A stretch of DNA of 42,565 nt from the NCBI GenBank assembly GCA_001464375.1, contig LNEW01000123.1:1-42565 (forward strand), in the 5' to 3' direction. The translations under genes were made by a program, and so were the position numbers. This document shows, piece after piece, positions 23,437 through 30,770 of this stretch (positions within the stretch are counted from its first letter, which is position 1; every line of letters begins with the position of its first letter). Below the pieces are notes generated by a model. That model ran no database searches and was not told the origin of the DNA. It saw only the letters and a program-made list of their open reading frames with translations. This stretch comes from Rhodospirillales bacterium Ga0074136 (GTDB lineage: Bacteria; Pseudomonadota; Alphaproteobacteria; Acetobacterales; Acetobacteraceae).

Positions 23437-24510
23437 ATGGCCCAGCGCAAGCACCGCATCGCCGTCATCCCCGGCGATGGCATCGGCAAGGAAACCACGC
23501 CCGAGGGGCTGCGCGTGCTCGATGCCGCGGCGCGCCGCTTCGGCTTCGACCTGGAACTCACCCACTACGACTGGTCCTGCGAGACCTACACCCAGACCGG
23601 CAAGATGATGCCCGATGACGGCATGGACCGGCTGCGCGATAGCGACTCCATCTTCCTGGGCGCGGTCGGCTGGCCGGGGGTGCCGGACCATGTCTCGCTC
23701 TGGGGCCTGCTGATCCCGATACGCCGGCAGTTCGACCAGTATGTCAGCCTGCGGCCATGCAAGCTGCTACCGGGGTCGAAGTCGCCGCTGGCCAATCGCG
23801 GGCCGGAGGATATCGACTTCTACGTGGTGCGCGAGAATACCGAGGGTGAATACAGCTCGATCGGCGGCAAGATGTTTCCGGGGACGGACCGCGAATTCGT
23901 CTCCCAGCAGACCGTGCTGACGCGGATCGGCTGCGATCGCATCATGAAGTATGCCTTTGAGCTCGCCATGACCCGCAAGCGGCGCAAGGTGACCTCCGCC
24001 ACCAAGTCGAACGGCATCACCTTCACCATGCCCTATTGGGACGAACGCTTCGCCGAGATGGCGAAGGCCTATCCCGAGGTGAGCACGGACCAGTTCCACA
24101 TCGACATCCTGTGCGCCCATTTCGTGCAGCACCCGGACTGGTTCGACGTGGTGGTGGGGTCGAACCTGTTCGGCGACATCCTGAGCGACCTCGGCCCTGC
24201 GGTGGCGGGGTCCATCGGCATCGCGGCCAGCGCCAACATCAACCCGGAGAAGACGGCGCCGTCGATGTTCGAACCCGTGCATGGGTCCGCCCCCGACATC
24301 GCCGGGAAGTTCATCGCCAACCCGATCGGGCAGATCTGGTCCGGCGCCATGATGCTCGAACACCTGGGCGAGAAGGATGCCGCCGCGGCCATCGTCGCGA
24401 CCATCGAGAAACTGCTGGCCGAGGGCGGCCCGCGCACGCGCGACATGGGCGGCCAGGCCGGCACGGTCGATGTCGGGAAGGCGATCGCCGAGGCGGTGGC
24501 GCGGGGATAG
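23437..24510 (+). CDS. ttuC: Tartrate dehydrogenase / D-malate dehydrogenase family
   Basis: A 357-residue NAD-dependent beta-decarboxylating dehydrogenase related to isopropylmalate dehydrogenase. IAVIPGDGIGKE begins the fold. RRQFDQYVSLRPCKLLPG is typical of the tartrate/D-malate branch, and VVRENTEGEYSSIGG carries substrate-side residues. GSNLFGDILSDLG and EPVHGSAPDIAGK are the metal and NAD motifs. It likely acts on tartrate or D-malate in the cytoplasm; these activities often occur in one enzyme. AGGAGG or similar (GAGGAGG) stands 6 bp before the ATG. No related pathway gene is adjacent. Confidence 0.9.
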   Translation: MAQRKHRIAVIPGDGIGKETTPEGLRVLDAAARRFGFDLELTHYDWSCETYTQTGKMMPDDGMDRLRDSDSIFLGAVGWPGVPDHVSLWGLLIPIRRQFDQYVSLRPCKLLPGSKSPLANRGPEDIDFYVVRENTEGEYSSIGGKMFPGTDREFVSQQTVLTRIGCDRIMKYAFELAMTRKRRKVTSATKSNGITFTMPYWDERFAEMAKAYPEVSTDQFHIDILCAHFVQHPDWFDVVVGSNLFGDILSDLGPAVAGSIGIAASANINPEKTAPSMFEPVHGSAPDIAGKFIANPIGQIWSGAMMLEHLGEKDAAAAIVATIEKLLAEGGPRTRDMGGQAGTVDVGKAIAEAVARG

Positions 24511-24540
24511 CCGCGCCGGCCCAGCGGACGCGGCTGTGAC

Positions 24541-24569
24541 TTGAATGCCCGCGCGTCTGTCGCTATCGT
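24541..24569 (+). promoter_or_regulatory. Sigma-70-type promoter before the small His/Cys protein
   Basis: TTGAAT (4/6 or better to -35) and TATCGT (4/6 to -10) are 17 bp apart. Transcription would start near 24576, directly next to the palindrome at 24579. Confidence 0.6.
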
Positions 24570-24578
24570 TTCCAGCCG

Positions 24579-24595
24579 TTGCGAGTGACTCGCAA
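24579..24595. promoter_or_regulatory. Perfect 17-bp operator-like palindrome
   Basis: TTGCGAGTGACTCGCAA has two perfect 8-bp arms around one central base. It begins about 9 bp after the -10 box, so a bound protein would block transcription start. The shape, with a 7-1-7 core ending TGC...GCA, resembles Fur boxes described in alphaproteobacteria. Assignment to Fur is inference. Confidence 0.65.
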
Positions 24596-24618
24596 TCAGG
24601 ATTCTGGAGGGATGGGCC

Positions 24619-24858
24619 ATGGGCCGCGACTTCAGCCATATCGCTCGCCGTTGCGAGCGGTCCGTGGTGACGGCCTATCGGGAACTGCGCGAGCAGGGGT
24701 CTGGCGATTTCAGCGCGTTCGGCGCCTGCGCCGCGCTGTACCGCATACACCACCCGGAAGCCTCGGTGAGCGAAGCGCGGCGGCTCGTGGCGGAATGGAT
24801 CGACCACCACATCCTCCGCGCCGAGGGCGGCCCGACCGCAGGGTGCGACTGCGGCTGA
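24619..24858 (+). CDS. Small His/Cys-containing protein, unknown function
   Basis: A 79-residue cytoplasmic protein with no signal or membrane segment. It contains C12 in ARRCERSVV, ACAALYRIHHPE in the middle, WIDHHI and a terminal GCDCG. Two His-His pairs and a CxC end suggest metal binding. GGAGGG lies 8 bp before this ATG; an earlier ATG at 24612 reads a different frame. A good promoter, a perfect operator-like palindrome and a terminator make it a single-gene regulated unit. I do not recognise a named family. Iron control is a hypothesis from the palindrome. Confidence 0.72.
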   Translation: MGRDFSHIARRCERSVVTAYRELREQGSGDFSAFGACAALYRIHHPEASVSEARRLVAEWIDHHILRAEGGPTAGCDCG

Positions 24859-24865
24859 CGCCGCC

Positions 24866-24895
24866 GCGCCCGCGGGTTCCACCCGGGCGCCTGTT
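24866..24895 (+). terminator. Likely intrinsic terminator
   Basis: GCGCCC / GGGCGC pair outside a GC bulge and an inner GGGT / ACCC stem with a TCC loop, followed by CTGTTTCTAT. It lies 7 bp after the stop of the small His/Cys gene. The T tract is interrupted. Confidence 0.5.
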
Positions 24896-24911
24896 TCTAT
24901 AGCCTTTCCTT

Positions 24912-25250
24912 ATGCAGGACCTGATCAAACACGCCACCGAATGGGTGGCCGTGGCGGTCGAGACGGCGGCCGTGATGGTTGTCGCCCTGGCCGTGACCGA
25001 GGCGGTGGTCGGCTTCCTGCGCACCTTCTTCGCCCACGGCGCCACCGACCAGGTGAAGGACGAGGTGCGCCTGCGCCTGGCGCGGTGGCTTGTGCTCGCG
25101 CTGGAATTCGCCCTGGCCGCCGACATCCTGCGCACCGCCATCGCCCCGGGCTGGGAGGAGATCGGCAAGCTCGCGGCCATCGCTGCCCTGCGCACCGTGC
25201 TGAACTTCTTCCTGCAGCGCGAGATGGAGCAGGCGCGCCGCGTGGCTTAG
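24912..25250 (+). CDS. DUF1622 family inner-membrane protein
   Basis: A 112-residue membrane protein. A first membrane segment spans about residues 11-33 (VAVAVETAAVMVVALAVTEA), a polar/charged section with KDEVRLRLARW follows, and a second hydrophobic stretch is LVLALEFALAADILRTAI. The last part (AAIAALRTVLNFFLQREMEQ) is typical of DUF1622. Function is unknown. No ribosome site precedes the ATG, but a TATAGC -10-like box ends 9 bp before it, so the mRNA could be nearly leaderless. It converges with the racemase across a 20-bp inverted repeat. Confidence 0.85.
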   Translation: MQDLIKHATEWVAVAVETAAVMVVALAVTEAVVGFLRTFFAHGATDQVKDEVRLRLARWLVLALEFALAADILRTAIAPGWEEIGKLAAIAALRTVLNFFLQREMEQARRVA

Positions 25251-25290
25251 ACACCGCTTGAGACTGCGCCTCCGGACGCATTCTGAAGCC

Positions 25291-25363
25291 CGGCCCCGGC
25301 CCGCTCCCCCGCCCGGCCACCCAACGACAGTATCCTGATGGGTGGGGGAGCGGGCCGGGGCCG
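25291..25363. repeat. 20-bp perfect inverted repeat between convergent genes
   Basis: Perfect 20-bp arms (25291-25310 and 25344-25363; left arm starts CGGCCCCGGCCCGCTCCCCC) enclose a 33-bp spacer, whose ends can extend the stem with a few G-U and G-C pairs. It fills the 131-bp gap between the convergent DUF1622 and racemase genes. It could be a bidirectional terminator or a dispersed palindromic element. Confidence 0.8.
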
Positions 25364-25381
25364 CCATTCTCAAACGGCGTC

Positions 25382-26089
25382 CTAGCCCGCCGGCTTCGCC
25401 CAGGCGATCGCCGCGCGCGCCAGGGCATCGATCGTGTCCGCCACCGGGAAGGGCAGGGCCGGCCCGGCGGAGATGCCGAGCGGTATCTCCGTGCAGCCCA
25501 GCACCACGGCCCTTGCCCCGCGCCCGGCCAGCGCGATGGCCATTTCGGCGAGCGGCGCATAGGCCTCGGCCACGCGATTGGCCTTCACGCCGTCGATCGC
25601 GGGCATGACGATGCGGTCCATCTCCTCGGCCGAGGGCACCAACACCTGGTAGCCGCGGCCCTCAAGCCGGTCCTGGTACAGGCGCATCGCCAGCGTGCCC
25701 TTGGTCGCCATCAGCCCGATCGGGCCAGAGGTCACGCCCAACCGCAGCAATTCGTCCGCCGCCGCCTCGACGATGTGCAGGATGGGCAGGCGCGTGGCCG
25801 ACTGCATGGCGTCGAACCAGCCATGGGCCGTGTTGCAGGGGATGGCGATGGCGCCGCAGCCGGCGGCTTCCAGGCCGCGGATGCCCCGCAGCAGCGCGGG
25901 CAGGGGGTCCTCGCCGCCCGAAAGCCGCGCCGCGGTTCTGTCTGGCACCCGCGGGTCGGACCACAGGATGGTCGGGACATGGTCCTGGTCGCGTTCGGCC
26001 GGTGTCAGCACGGTCAGCCGCTGCATGAAGGTTGCCCCCGCCAGCGGACCCATGCCGCCGAGCACACCCAGCACCCGTGCCCCGTTCAT
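25382..26089 (-). CDS. Aspartate/glutamate racemase family protein
   Basis: A 235-residue amino-acid racemase of the PLP-independent two-cysteine type. It begins VLGVLGGMGPLAGATF. The two catalytic cysteines are C85 in AIPCNTAHGW and C199 in VLGCTEIPLG, so both acid/base residues are present. It probably interconverts L- and D-aspartate (or a related acid). Its ATG overlaps the stop of the TSUP gene upstream (ATGA), so the two are coupled, which may link the substrate to the exporter. The frame is open far upstream, but homology starts at this ATG. Confidence 0.9.
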   Translation of the reverse strand: MNGARVLGVLGGMGPLAGATFMQRLTVLTPAERDQDHVPTILWSDPRVPDRTAARLSGGEDPLPALLRGIRGLEAAGCGAIAIPCNTAHGWFDAMQSATRLPILHIVEAAADELLRLGVTSGPIGLMATKGTLAMRLYQDRLEGRGYQVLVPSAEEMDRIVMPAIDGVKANRVAEAYAPLAEMAIALAGRGARAVVLGCTEIPLGISAGPALPFPVADTIDALARAAIAWAKPAG

Positions 26090-26850
26090 CCCCCGAACAC
26101 CCCGTCCCAGCTCAGCTTGACGCCCGTCACCAGCAGCAGACCGTAGAGCAACCGGTAGAATTGCGCATCCGAGACGTGCCGCTGCATCCAGATGCCGAGA
26201 TACACCCCGACCGGGGCCAGCGGCAGCAGCACCAGGCTGGTGGCGAGGTTGCCGATGCTGAGATTGCCCAGAAAGAAGTACGGGATCAGCTTCACGTAGT
26301 TGACGATCCCGAAGAACACCACCGTCGTCGCCGCCATTACCTGGCGGTCGAGCCGCCGCGGATAGAGATAGACGGCAAGCGGCGGCGATCCTGCATGGGC
26401 GATGGTGCTGGTGAAGCCGGCCGCGGCCGCGCACAGGCTTCCCTTCAGCGGGTTGTGCGGCGTGGGTGGCGGCGTCCGGCGGTGCCGCGCGAGCCACAGC
26501 GTCCGGGCCAGGAACGCCAGCGTGGTGAGCCCGACCATCGCCATGATCGCGCGGTCGGACATCAGCGTGAACACCAGCCCGCCGACCAGCACGCCGAGCA
26601 GCGCGCCGGGGATGAGCACGCGCATCTCGCGCTTGTCCCACTTGCCCCACCAGGCGCGCAGGCCCGAGACATCCATGACGCAGAGCACAGGCAGCGCGAT
26701 GCCTGCGGCGATCGGTGCGGGGACCGTCAGTGCCATCAGCGGCACCATCAGGTTGCCGGCGCCGGACGCGAAGCCACCCTTGCTGATGGCGGTGATCAGG
26801 ACCGCCGGAATGGCCAGGGCGTAGAACCAGGGATCGGTGATGAAGGCCAA
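26086..26850 (-). CDS. TSUP family transporter (TauE/SafE)
   Basis: A 254-residue inner-membrane protein with about seven to eight hydrophobic segments and the family starts AISKGGFASGAGNLMVPLMA and, in the second half, GSLCAAAAGFTSTIAHAGSPP. TSUP proteins export sulfite, sulfoacetate or similar anions. An in-frame TGA 8 codons upstream leaves TTG at 26850 as the only start codon before the first membrane segment. It is followed by the racemase with a 4-bp overlap and is divergent from a second TSUP gene. The substrate is not known. Confidence 0.87.
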   Translation of the reverse strand: MAFITDPWFYALAIPAVLITAISKGGFASGAGNLMVPLMALTVPAPIAAGIALPVLCVMDVSGLRAWWGKWDKREMRVLIPGALLGVLVGGLVFTLMSDRAIMAMVGLTTLAFLARTLWLARHRRTPPPTPHNPLKGSLCAAAAGFTSTIAHAGSPPLAVYLYPRRLDRQVMAATTVVFFGIVNYVKLIPYFFLGNLSIGNLATSLVLLPLAPVGVYLGIWMQRHVSDAQFYRLLYGLLLVTGVKLSWDGVFGG

Positions 26851-26922
26851 GGCGGGGTGACGCTCGAAGGGTCAGCGTGTATGCCACGCGCCCTTCGCAT
26901 CGCCCATCCCGGAAGCCGCGCC

Positions 26923-27753
26923 ATGGACCACCTGACCGATCCGTTCTGGCTGCTCGCGCTGGCCGCGGCCATGGCTGCGACGGGGCTCGTTTCGGGCACG
27001 CTGGCGGGGCTGCTCGGCGTGGGCGGGGGCATCGTGATCGTGCCGCTGCTGTTCAACGTGTTCCCGCTGTTCGGCATTCCCGAGGCCATCCAGATGAAGG
27101 TCGCGGTCGCCACGTCGCTGGCGACCATCATCCCCACCTCGATCCAGTCCGCGCGCAAGCACCACGCGACGGGTACGATGGATGTCGTGCTGCTGCGGTC
27201 GATCTGGCCGGCGATGCTCGCGGGCGTGGCGCTCGGCACCTTCATCGGCGTCTTCGTGAAGGGAGAAGGCCTGACCGCGGTCTTCGCCATGGTCGCCCTG
27301 CTGGTGGCGCTGAACATGGGCTTCACCGGCGTGGACTTCAAAATCGCCGACAGCGTGCCGGCGGGACCGCCACGCGCCGCGCTGGGCATCGGCATCGGGT
27401 CGGTGAGTGCGATGATGGGCATCGGCGGCGGCACGCTGGGCGTGCCGATCCTGTCGATGTTCGGCTACCCGATCCGCCGGGCGGTGGCGACGGCCTCGGC
27501 CTTCGGGCTGATCATCTCGATCCCGGCGACCATCGGTTTCGTGCTGGGCGGCTGGAACGATGCGCGGGTGCCGCCCTTCTCGCTGGGCTATGTCAGCCTG
27601 GTGGGCTTCGCGTTGATCGCGCCGACCTCGATCCTGGCAACGCCCTGGGGCGTCAAGCTGGCGCACACCATCCCGCCGCTGTGGCTCAAGCGCGCCTTCG
27701 CGGTCTTCCTGGCCATCACCAGCCTGCGGATGTTCTGGAGCCTGTTTTCGTGA
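26923..27753 (+). CDS. Second TSUP family transporter (TauE/SafE)
   Basis: A 276-residue membrane protein, distinct in sequence from the divergent TSUP protein next to it. SGTLAGLLGVGGGIVIVPLL at the start and GIGSVSAMMGIGGGTLGVPI in the second half are the paired TSUP repeats, each with a conserved Gly-rich loop. SIQSARKHHATG lies in the first cytoplasmic loop. The ATG at 26923 follows a weak GGAAG; an in-frame ATG at 26881 with AAGGGT before it would add 14 residues and cannot be excluded. Likely role: export of a sulfur-containing or carboxylate anion. Confidence 0.87.
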   Translation: MDHLTDPFWLLALAAAMAATGLVSGTLAGLLGVGGGIVIVPLLFNVFPLFGIPEAIQMKVAVATSLATIIPTSIQSARKHHATGTMDVVLLRSIWPAMLAGVALGTFIGVFVKGEGLTAVFAMVALLVALNMGFTGVDFKIADSVPAGPPRAALGIGIGSVSAMMGIGGGTLGVPILSMFGYPIRRAVATASAFGLIISIPATIGFVLGGWNDARVPPFSLGYVSLVGFALIAPTSILATPWGVKLAHTIPPLWLKRAFAVFLAITSLRMFWSLFS

Positions 27754-27769
27754 CCCTCAGACGGCGGGC

Positions 27770-27787
27770 GCGGCCCGTCCGGGCCGC
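27770..27787 (+). terminator. Hairpin after the second TSUP gene
   Basis: GCGGCCC / GGGCCGC form a perfect 7-bp stem with a GTCC loop, 17 bp after the stop, followed by only two T. It is likely to be a weak terminator. Confidence 0.45.
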
Positions 27788-27858
27788 TTGCCTTCGCGCC
27801 ATGCACGGGTGCGCGGGCGGCGGCTGATGGTCTGGGCGCGGTCGCGCCGTGCGCTCCC

Positions 27859-27881
27859 GGCCCGCGCCGTGGCCGCGGGCC
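27859..27881 (-). terminator. Hairpin after the acyl-CoA ligase gene
   Basis: GGCCCGCG / CGCGGGCC form a perfect 8-bp stem with a 7-nt loop, 9 bp beyond the stop of the ligase on the minus strand. No T tract is present. Each of the two convergent genes here has its own hairpin. Confidence 0.42.
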
Positions 27882-27890
27882 GCCTTGGCG

Positions 27891-29519
27891 TCAGGTCGCC
27901 GGCCGATGGTCCTTGAACATCTCGCGCAGCTTCGTCTTCAGGATCTTCCCCGTCGCGGTGTGCGGAATCTCGTCCACCACCACCACGTCATCCGGCAGCC
28001 ACCACTTCGCGACCTTGTCGGCCAGGAAGTCGCGCATCTGCGTCAGCGAAGGCGACAGCACGCCCGGCTTCATCACCAGGATCAGCAGCGGCCGTTCGTC
28101 CCATTTGGGATCCTGCATGGACACCACGGCGGCCTCCGCGACACCGGGATAGGCCACGGCGGCATTCTCCAGCGCGATCGAGGAAATCCACTCGCCACCC
28201 GACTTGATCACGTCCTTCGATCGGTCGGTGATCTCCATGTAGCCATGCTCGTCCATCGTCGCGACGTCGCCGGTGTCGAAGAAGCCGTCGGCATCCAGGA
28301 TCTCCTCCTCCTCGCGCCGGAAGTAGCGGCGGGAGATGGCCGGGCCCTTCACCTTGAGCCGGCCGAAGGCCTTGCCGTCCCAGGGAACCGAGGCGCCGTC
28401 ATCGTCGGTGATCTTCATCTCGACCGTGTAGGGCGGCGTGCCCTGCTTGGCCTGCAGGCGCAGCATGTCCTCGCCCCTCAGCTGCGCGACCTCCGGCTTG
28501 ACCGCGAACAGCGTGCCGACCGGCGACATCTCGGTCATGCCCCAGGCATGGATCACCCGCACGCCGTATTTCTCCTGGTACGCCTTGGTGATGGCCGGCG
28601 GGCAGGCCGACCCGCCGATCGCCACGCGCTGCATGGAATCGACTCGCGCCCCGGTCGATTCCAGGTGCTGGAGCAGCATCATCCACACCGTCGGCACGGC
28701 GGCGGAGAAGTTCACCCGCTCGCGCTCGATCACCTCATGGACCGAGGCGCCATCGAGCTTCGCGCCCGGCATGACCAGCGCCGCGCCCACCATCGGCGCG
28801 CACAGCGCGAGCGACCAGCCATTGGCGTGGAACATCGGCACCACCGGCATCACCCGGTCCGCCGCCCCCAGCCCGAAGGCGTCCACCTGGTTGCACACCA
28901 TGGCGTGGATCACGTTCGAGCGGTGCGAATAGACCACGCCCTTCGGGTCGCCCGTGGTGCCCGAGGTGTAGCAGATGCCCGCCGCGGCATTCTCCTCCAC
29001 GCGCATCCAGGCGAAGTCACCGTCCACCTCGGCGATCCAGTCCTCGTAGGCGACGGCGTTGGGCAGCGACGTCTCGGGCATGTGCGCGGCATCGGTCAGG
29101 ATCACGTAGCGCTCGACGGCCGGCATCTTCTGCGCAAGCGCCTCGGCCAGCTTCACGAAGGTCAGGTCGAGCAGCAGCAGCCGCGACCCGGCATGGTTCA
29201 TGATCCAGGCGATCTGCTCGGGGAACAGCCGCGGGTTCACCGTGTGGTAGACCGCGCCGGCGCCGGTGATGCCGTACCACGCCTCGAGGTGCCGCCAGGT
29301 GTTCCAGGCCAACGTCGCCACGCGGTCGCCGGGCTTGATGCCGTCCCGGGCCAGGCGTTGCGCCACCCGCAGGGCACGGCCCCGCACCGTCGCGTAGTCC
29401 GTGCGGTGGAAGGGCCCTTCGACCGAACGCGAGACGACTTCGCGCGTCGGATGCTGCACGGCGGCGTGGTCCAGCACCGTGTGCATCAGCAGCGGCCAAT
29501 CCTGCATCAAGCCAAGCAT
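27891..29519 (-). CDS. Acyl-CoA ligase, AMP-forming (DmdB / medium-chain type)
   Basis: A 542-residue member of the ANL superfamily that activates a carboxylic acid with ATP and CoA. The adenylate loop is CYTSGTTGDPKGV, followed by HAWGMTEMSP, FDTGDVA and DRSKDVIKSGGEWIS with the C-terminal PHTATGKILKTKL lysine. The start MLGLMQDWPLLMHTVLDHA resembles 3-(methylthio)propanoyl-CoA ligases (DmdB) and close medium-chain ligases, as I remember them. AGGGGAGG stands before the ATG at 29519. It is divergent from the rhodanese gene. Whether it acts on fatty acids or on methylthiopropanoate cannot be settled without phylogeny. Confidence 0.88.
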   Translation of the reverse strand: MLGLMQDWPLLMHTVLDHAAVQHPTREVVSRSVEGPFHRTDYATVRGRALRVAQRLARDGIKPGDRVATLAWNTWRHLEAWYGITGAGAVYHTVNPRLFPEQIAWIMNHAGSRLLLLDLTFVKLAEALAQKMPAVERYVILTDAAHMPETSLPNAVAYEDWIAEVDGDFAWMRVEENAAAGICYTSGTTGDPKGVVYSHRSNVIHAMVCNQVDAFGLGAADRVMPVVPMFHANGWSLALCAPMVGAALVMPGAKLDGASVHEVIERERVNFSAAVPTVWMMLLQHLESTGARVDSMQRVAIGGSACPPAITKAYQEKYGVRVIHAWGMTEMSPVGTLFAVKPEVAQLRGEDMLRLQAKQGTPPYTVEMKITDDDGASVPWDGKAFGRLKVKGPAISRRYFRREEEEILDADGFFDTGDVATMDEHGYMEITDRSKDVIKSGGEWISSIALENAAVAYPGVAEAAVVSMQDPKWDERPLLILVMKPGVLSPSLTQMRDFLADKVAKWWLPDDVVVVDEIPHTATGKILKTKLREMFKDHRPAT

Positions 29520-29773
29520 CGCGTCGCCTCCCCTGCGCGTCCCGTCCTGCCCGTGAGGCGGGCGGCGGGTCGTCGGATGCGGGAAGGCTACACCAAATCC
29601 ATGCCGCGTCAGGAGGCTGCCGGCCGGCCCCGGCCTTGCCCCCATCCGTGGCGTCCAGCGCGCCCAGCCCCTCCCGATTTCAGGCGGGCACCATGCCGGA
29701 ACGGCAGTTGCCCCGCCCGCCACGCGGTACCATTTTGGCGGTGCGGGCAGTTCGCCCGGATGGGAGTTCAGCC

Positions 29774-30190
29774 GTGAACGGCGTGCCGGATATCAGCCCG
29801 AAGGACACCTGGGACGCGCTGCGCAACGACCCGCAGGCCGCCCTGGTCGATGTGCGCACCGATGCGGAATGGAATTTCGTCGGCCTGCCGGATCTCGCCG
29901 CCATTGCCAAGCAGACGGTGCTGATCCCCTGGCAGATCTACCCGGGCATGCAGGTGAACGGGCATTTCGCCGACCAGTTGCACAAGGCCGGGCTGACCCC
30001 GCTGCACCGCGTCTATTTCATCTGCCGGTCCGGCGCGCGGTCGCTCGCGGCCGGCCAGGCGGCGCAGGCGGCCGGCTTCCCGCACGCCTTCAACGTGGCG
30101 GACGGCTTCGAGGGCCCGGTCGATGCCGAAGGCCATCGCGGCATCGTCGCCGGCTGGAAGGCCGACGGGCTGCCCTGGCGGCAACGCTGA
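29774..30190 (+). CDS. Rhodanese-like sulfurtransferase
   Basis: A 138-residue single rhodanese domain. ALVDVRTDAEW starts the fold and YFICRSGARSLAAGQAAQ holds the catalytic Cys in a CRSGARS loop. Such proteins carry sulfane sulfur as a persulfide. No signal peptide is seen, so it is cytoplasmic. The GTG at 29774 has GGGAG 8 bp before it; the frame is open upstream but without homology. The 254 bp between this gene and the divergent ligase contain no further gene or clear promoter. DUF3237 follows 43 bp downstream. Confidence 0.88.
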   Translation: MNGVPDISPKDTWDALRNDPQAALVDVRTDAEWNFVGLPDLAAIAKQTVLIPWQIYPGMQVNGHFADQLHKAGLTPLHRVYFICRSGARSLAAGQAAQAAGFPHAFNVADGFEGPVDAEGHRGIVAGWKADGLPWRQR

Positions 30191-30233
30191 AGCGCAGGCA
30201 TCCTGGCGCGATCATCCGATGAGGGAACGCGCC

Positions 30234-30701
30234 ATGACGCCGCTGCCGCTGACATCCGAATTCCTGTTCCGCATGGCGCTGTCCGCCGGCGCGCCGCAGA
30301 TGGTGGGCACCGCGCGCAACGGCGAATTGCGCATCATCCCGGTTACCGGCGGCACGCTGGAAGGCCCGCGCTTCAACGGGGAGGTGCTGCCCGCCACCGC
30401 CGCCGACTGGCTGCGCGTGGACCCGGACGGCACCGCGCACATGGATGTGCGCCTCACGCTGAAGGCGACATCGGGCGGCATCGTGTTCATGCACTACAGC
30501 GGCATCCGCACCGGTGCGCCGGAGGTGCTGGCACGGCTCAACAGCGGCCAGCCGGTCGATCCGGCGGACTACTATTTCCGCATCGCGATCCGCTTCGAGA
30601 CGGGGGCGGCGGACCTGGCCTGGATGAACAAGGTGATCGCGGTGGGCGTGGGGCAAAGGCCGCCGAGCGGGCCGACCTACGACGTCTACGCCATCGGCTG
30701 A
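30234..30701 (+). CDS. DUF3237 domain protein
   Basis: A 155-residue single-domain protein of the DUF3237 family, predicted to be a small beta barrel. Blocks include GELRIIPVTGGTLEGPRFNG near residue 30, GTAHMDVRLTLKATSGG and YYFRIAIRFETGA, ending NKVIAVGVGQR. No signal peptide or catalytic residue is evident, and the family has no established function. The ATG at 30234 is chosen for GAGGGA upstream; an in-frame ATG at 30219 lies 15 bp earlier. Likely co-transcribed with the rhodanese gene. Confidence 0.85.
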   Translation: MTPLPLTSEFLFRMALSAGAPQMVGTARNGELRIIPVTGGTLEGPRFNGEVLPATAADWLRVDPDGTAHMDVRLTLKATSGGIVFMHYSGIRTGAPEVLARLNSGQPVDPADYYFRIAIRFETGAADLAWMNKVIAVGVGQRPPSGPTYDVYAIG

Positions 30702-30703
30702 AG

Positions 30704-30758
30704 GCCGGAGGGGCGCTGGCCCTCCGGCTCTCCCCGCCAGGGGGCAGCGGCCCCCTGG
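30704..30758. terminator. Two GC-rich hairpins between convergent genes
   Basis: Hairpin one has 9-bp arms GCCGGAGGG / CCCTCCGGC (30704-30728, 7-nt loop). Hairpin two has 9-bp arms CCAGGGGGC / GCCCCCTGG (30737-30758, AGCG loop). They fill the gap between the DUF3237 gene and the convergent Bug gene. Neither has a T run. Together they probably stop transcription from both sides. Confidence 0.55.
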
Positions 30759-30770
30759 ACCGCGAAAACG

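Noticed and set aside
25291..25363. Insertion-sequence or MITE remnant
   Set aside because: No target-site duplication flanks the inverted repeat and no transposase fragment is present.
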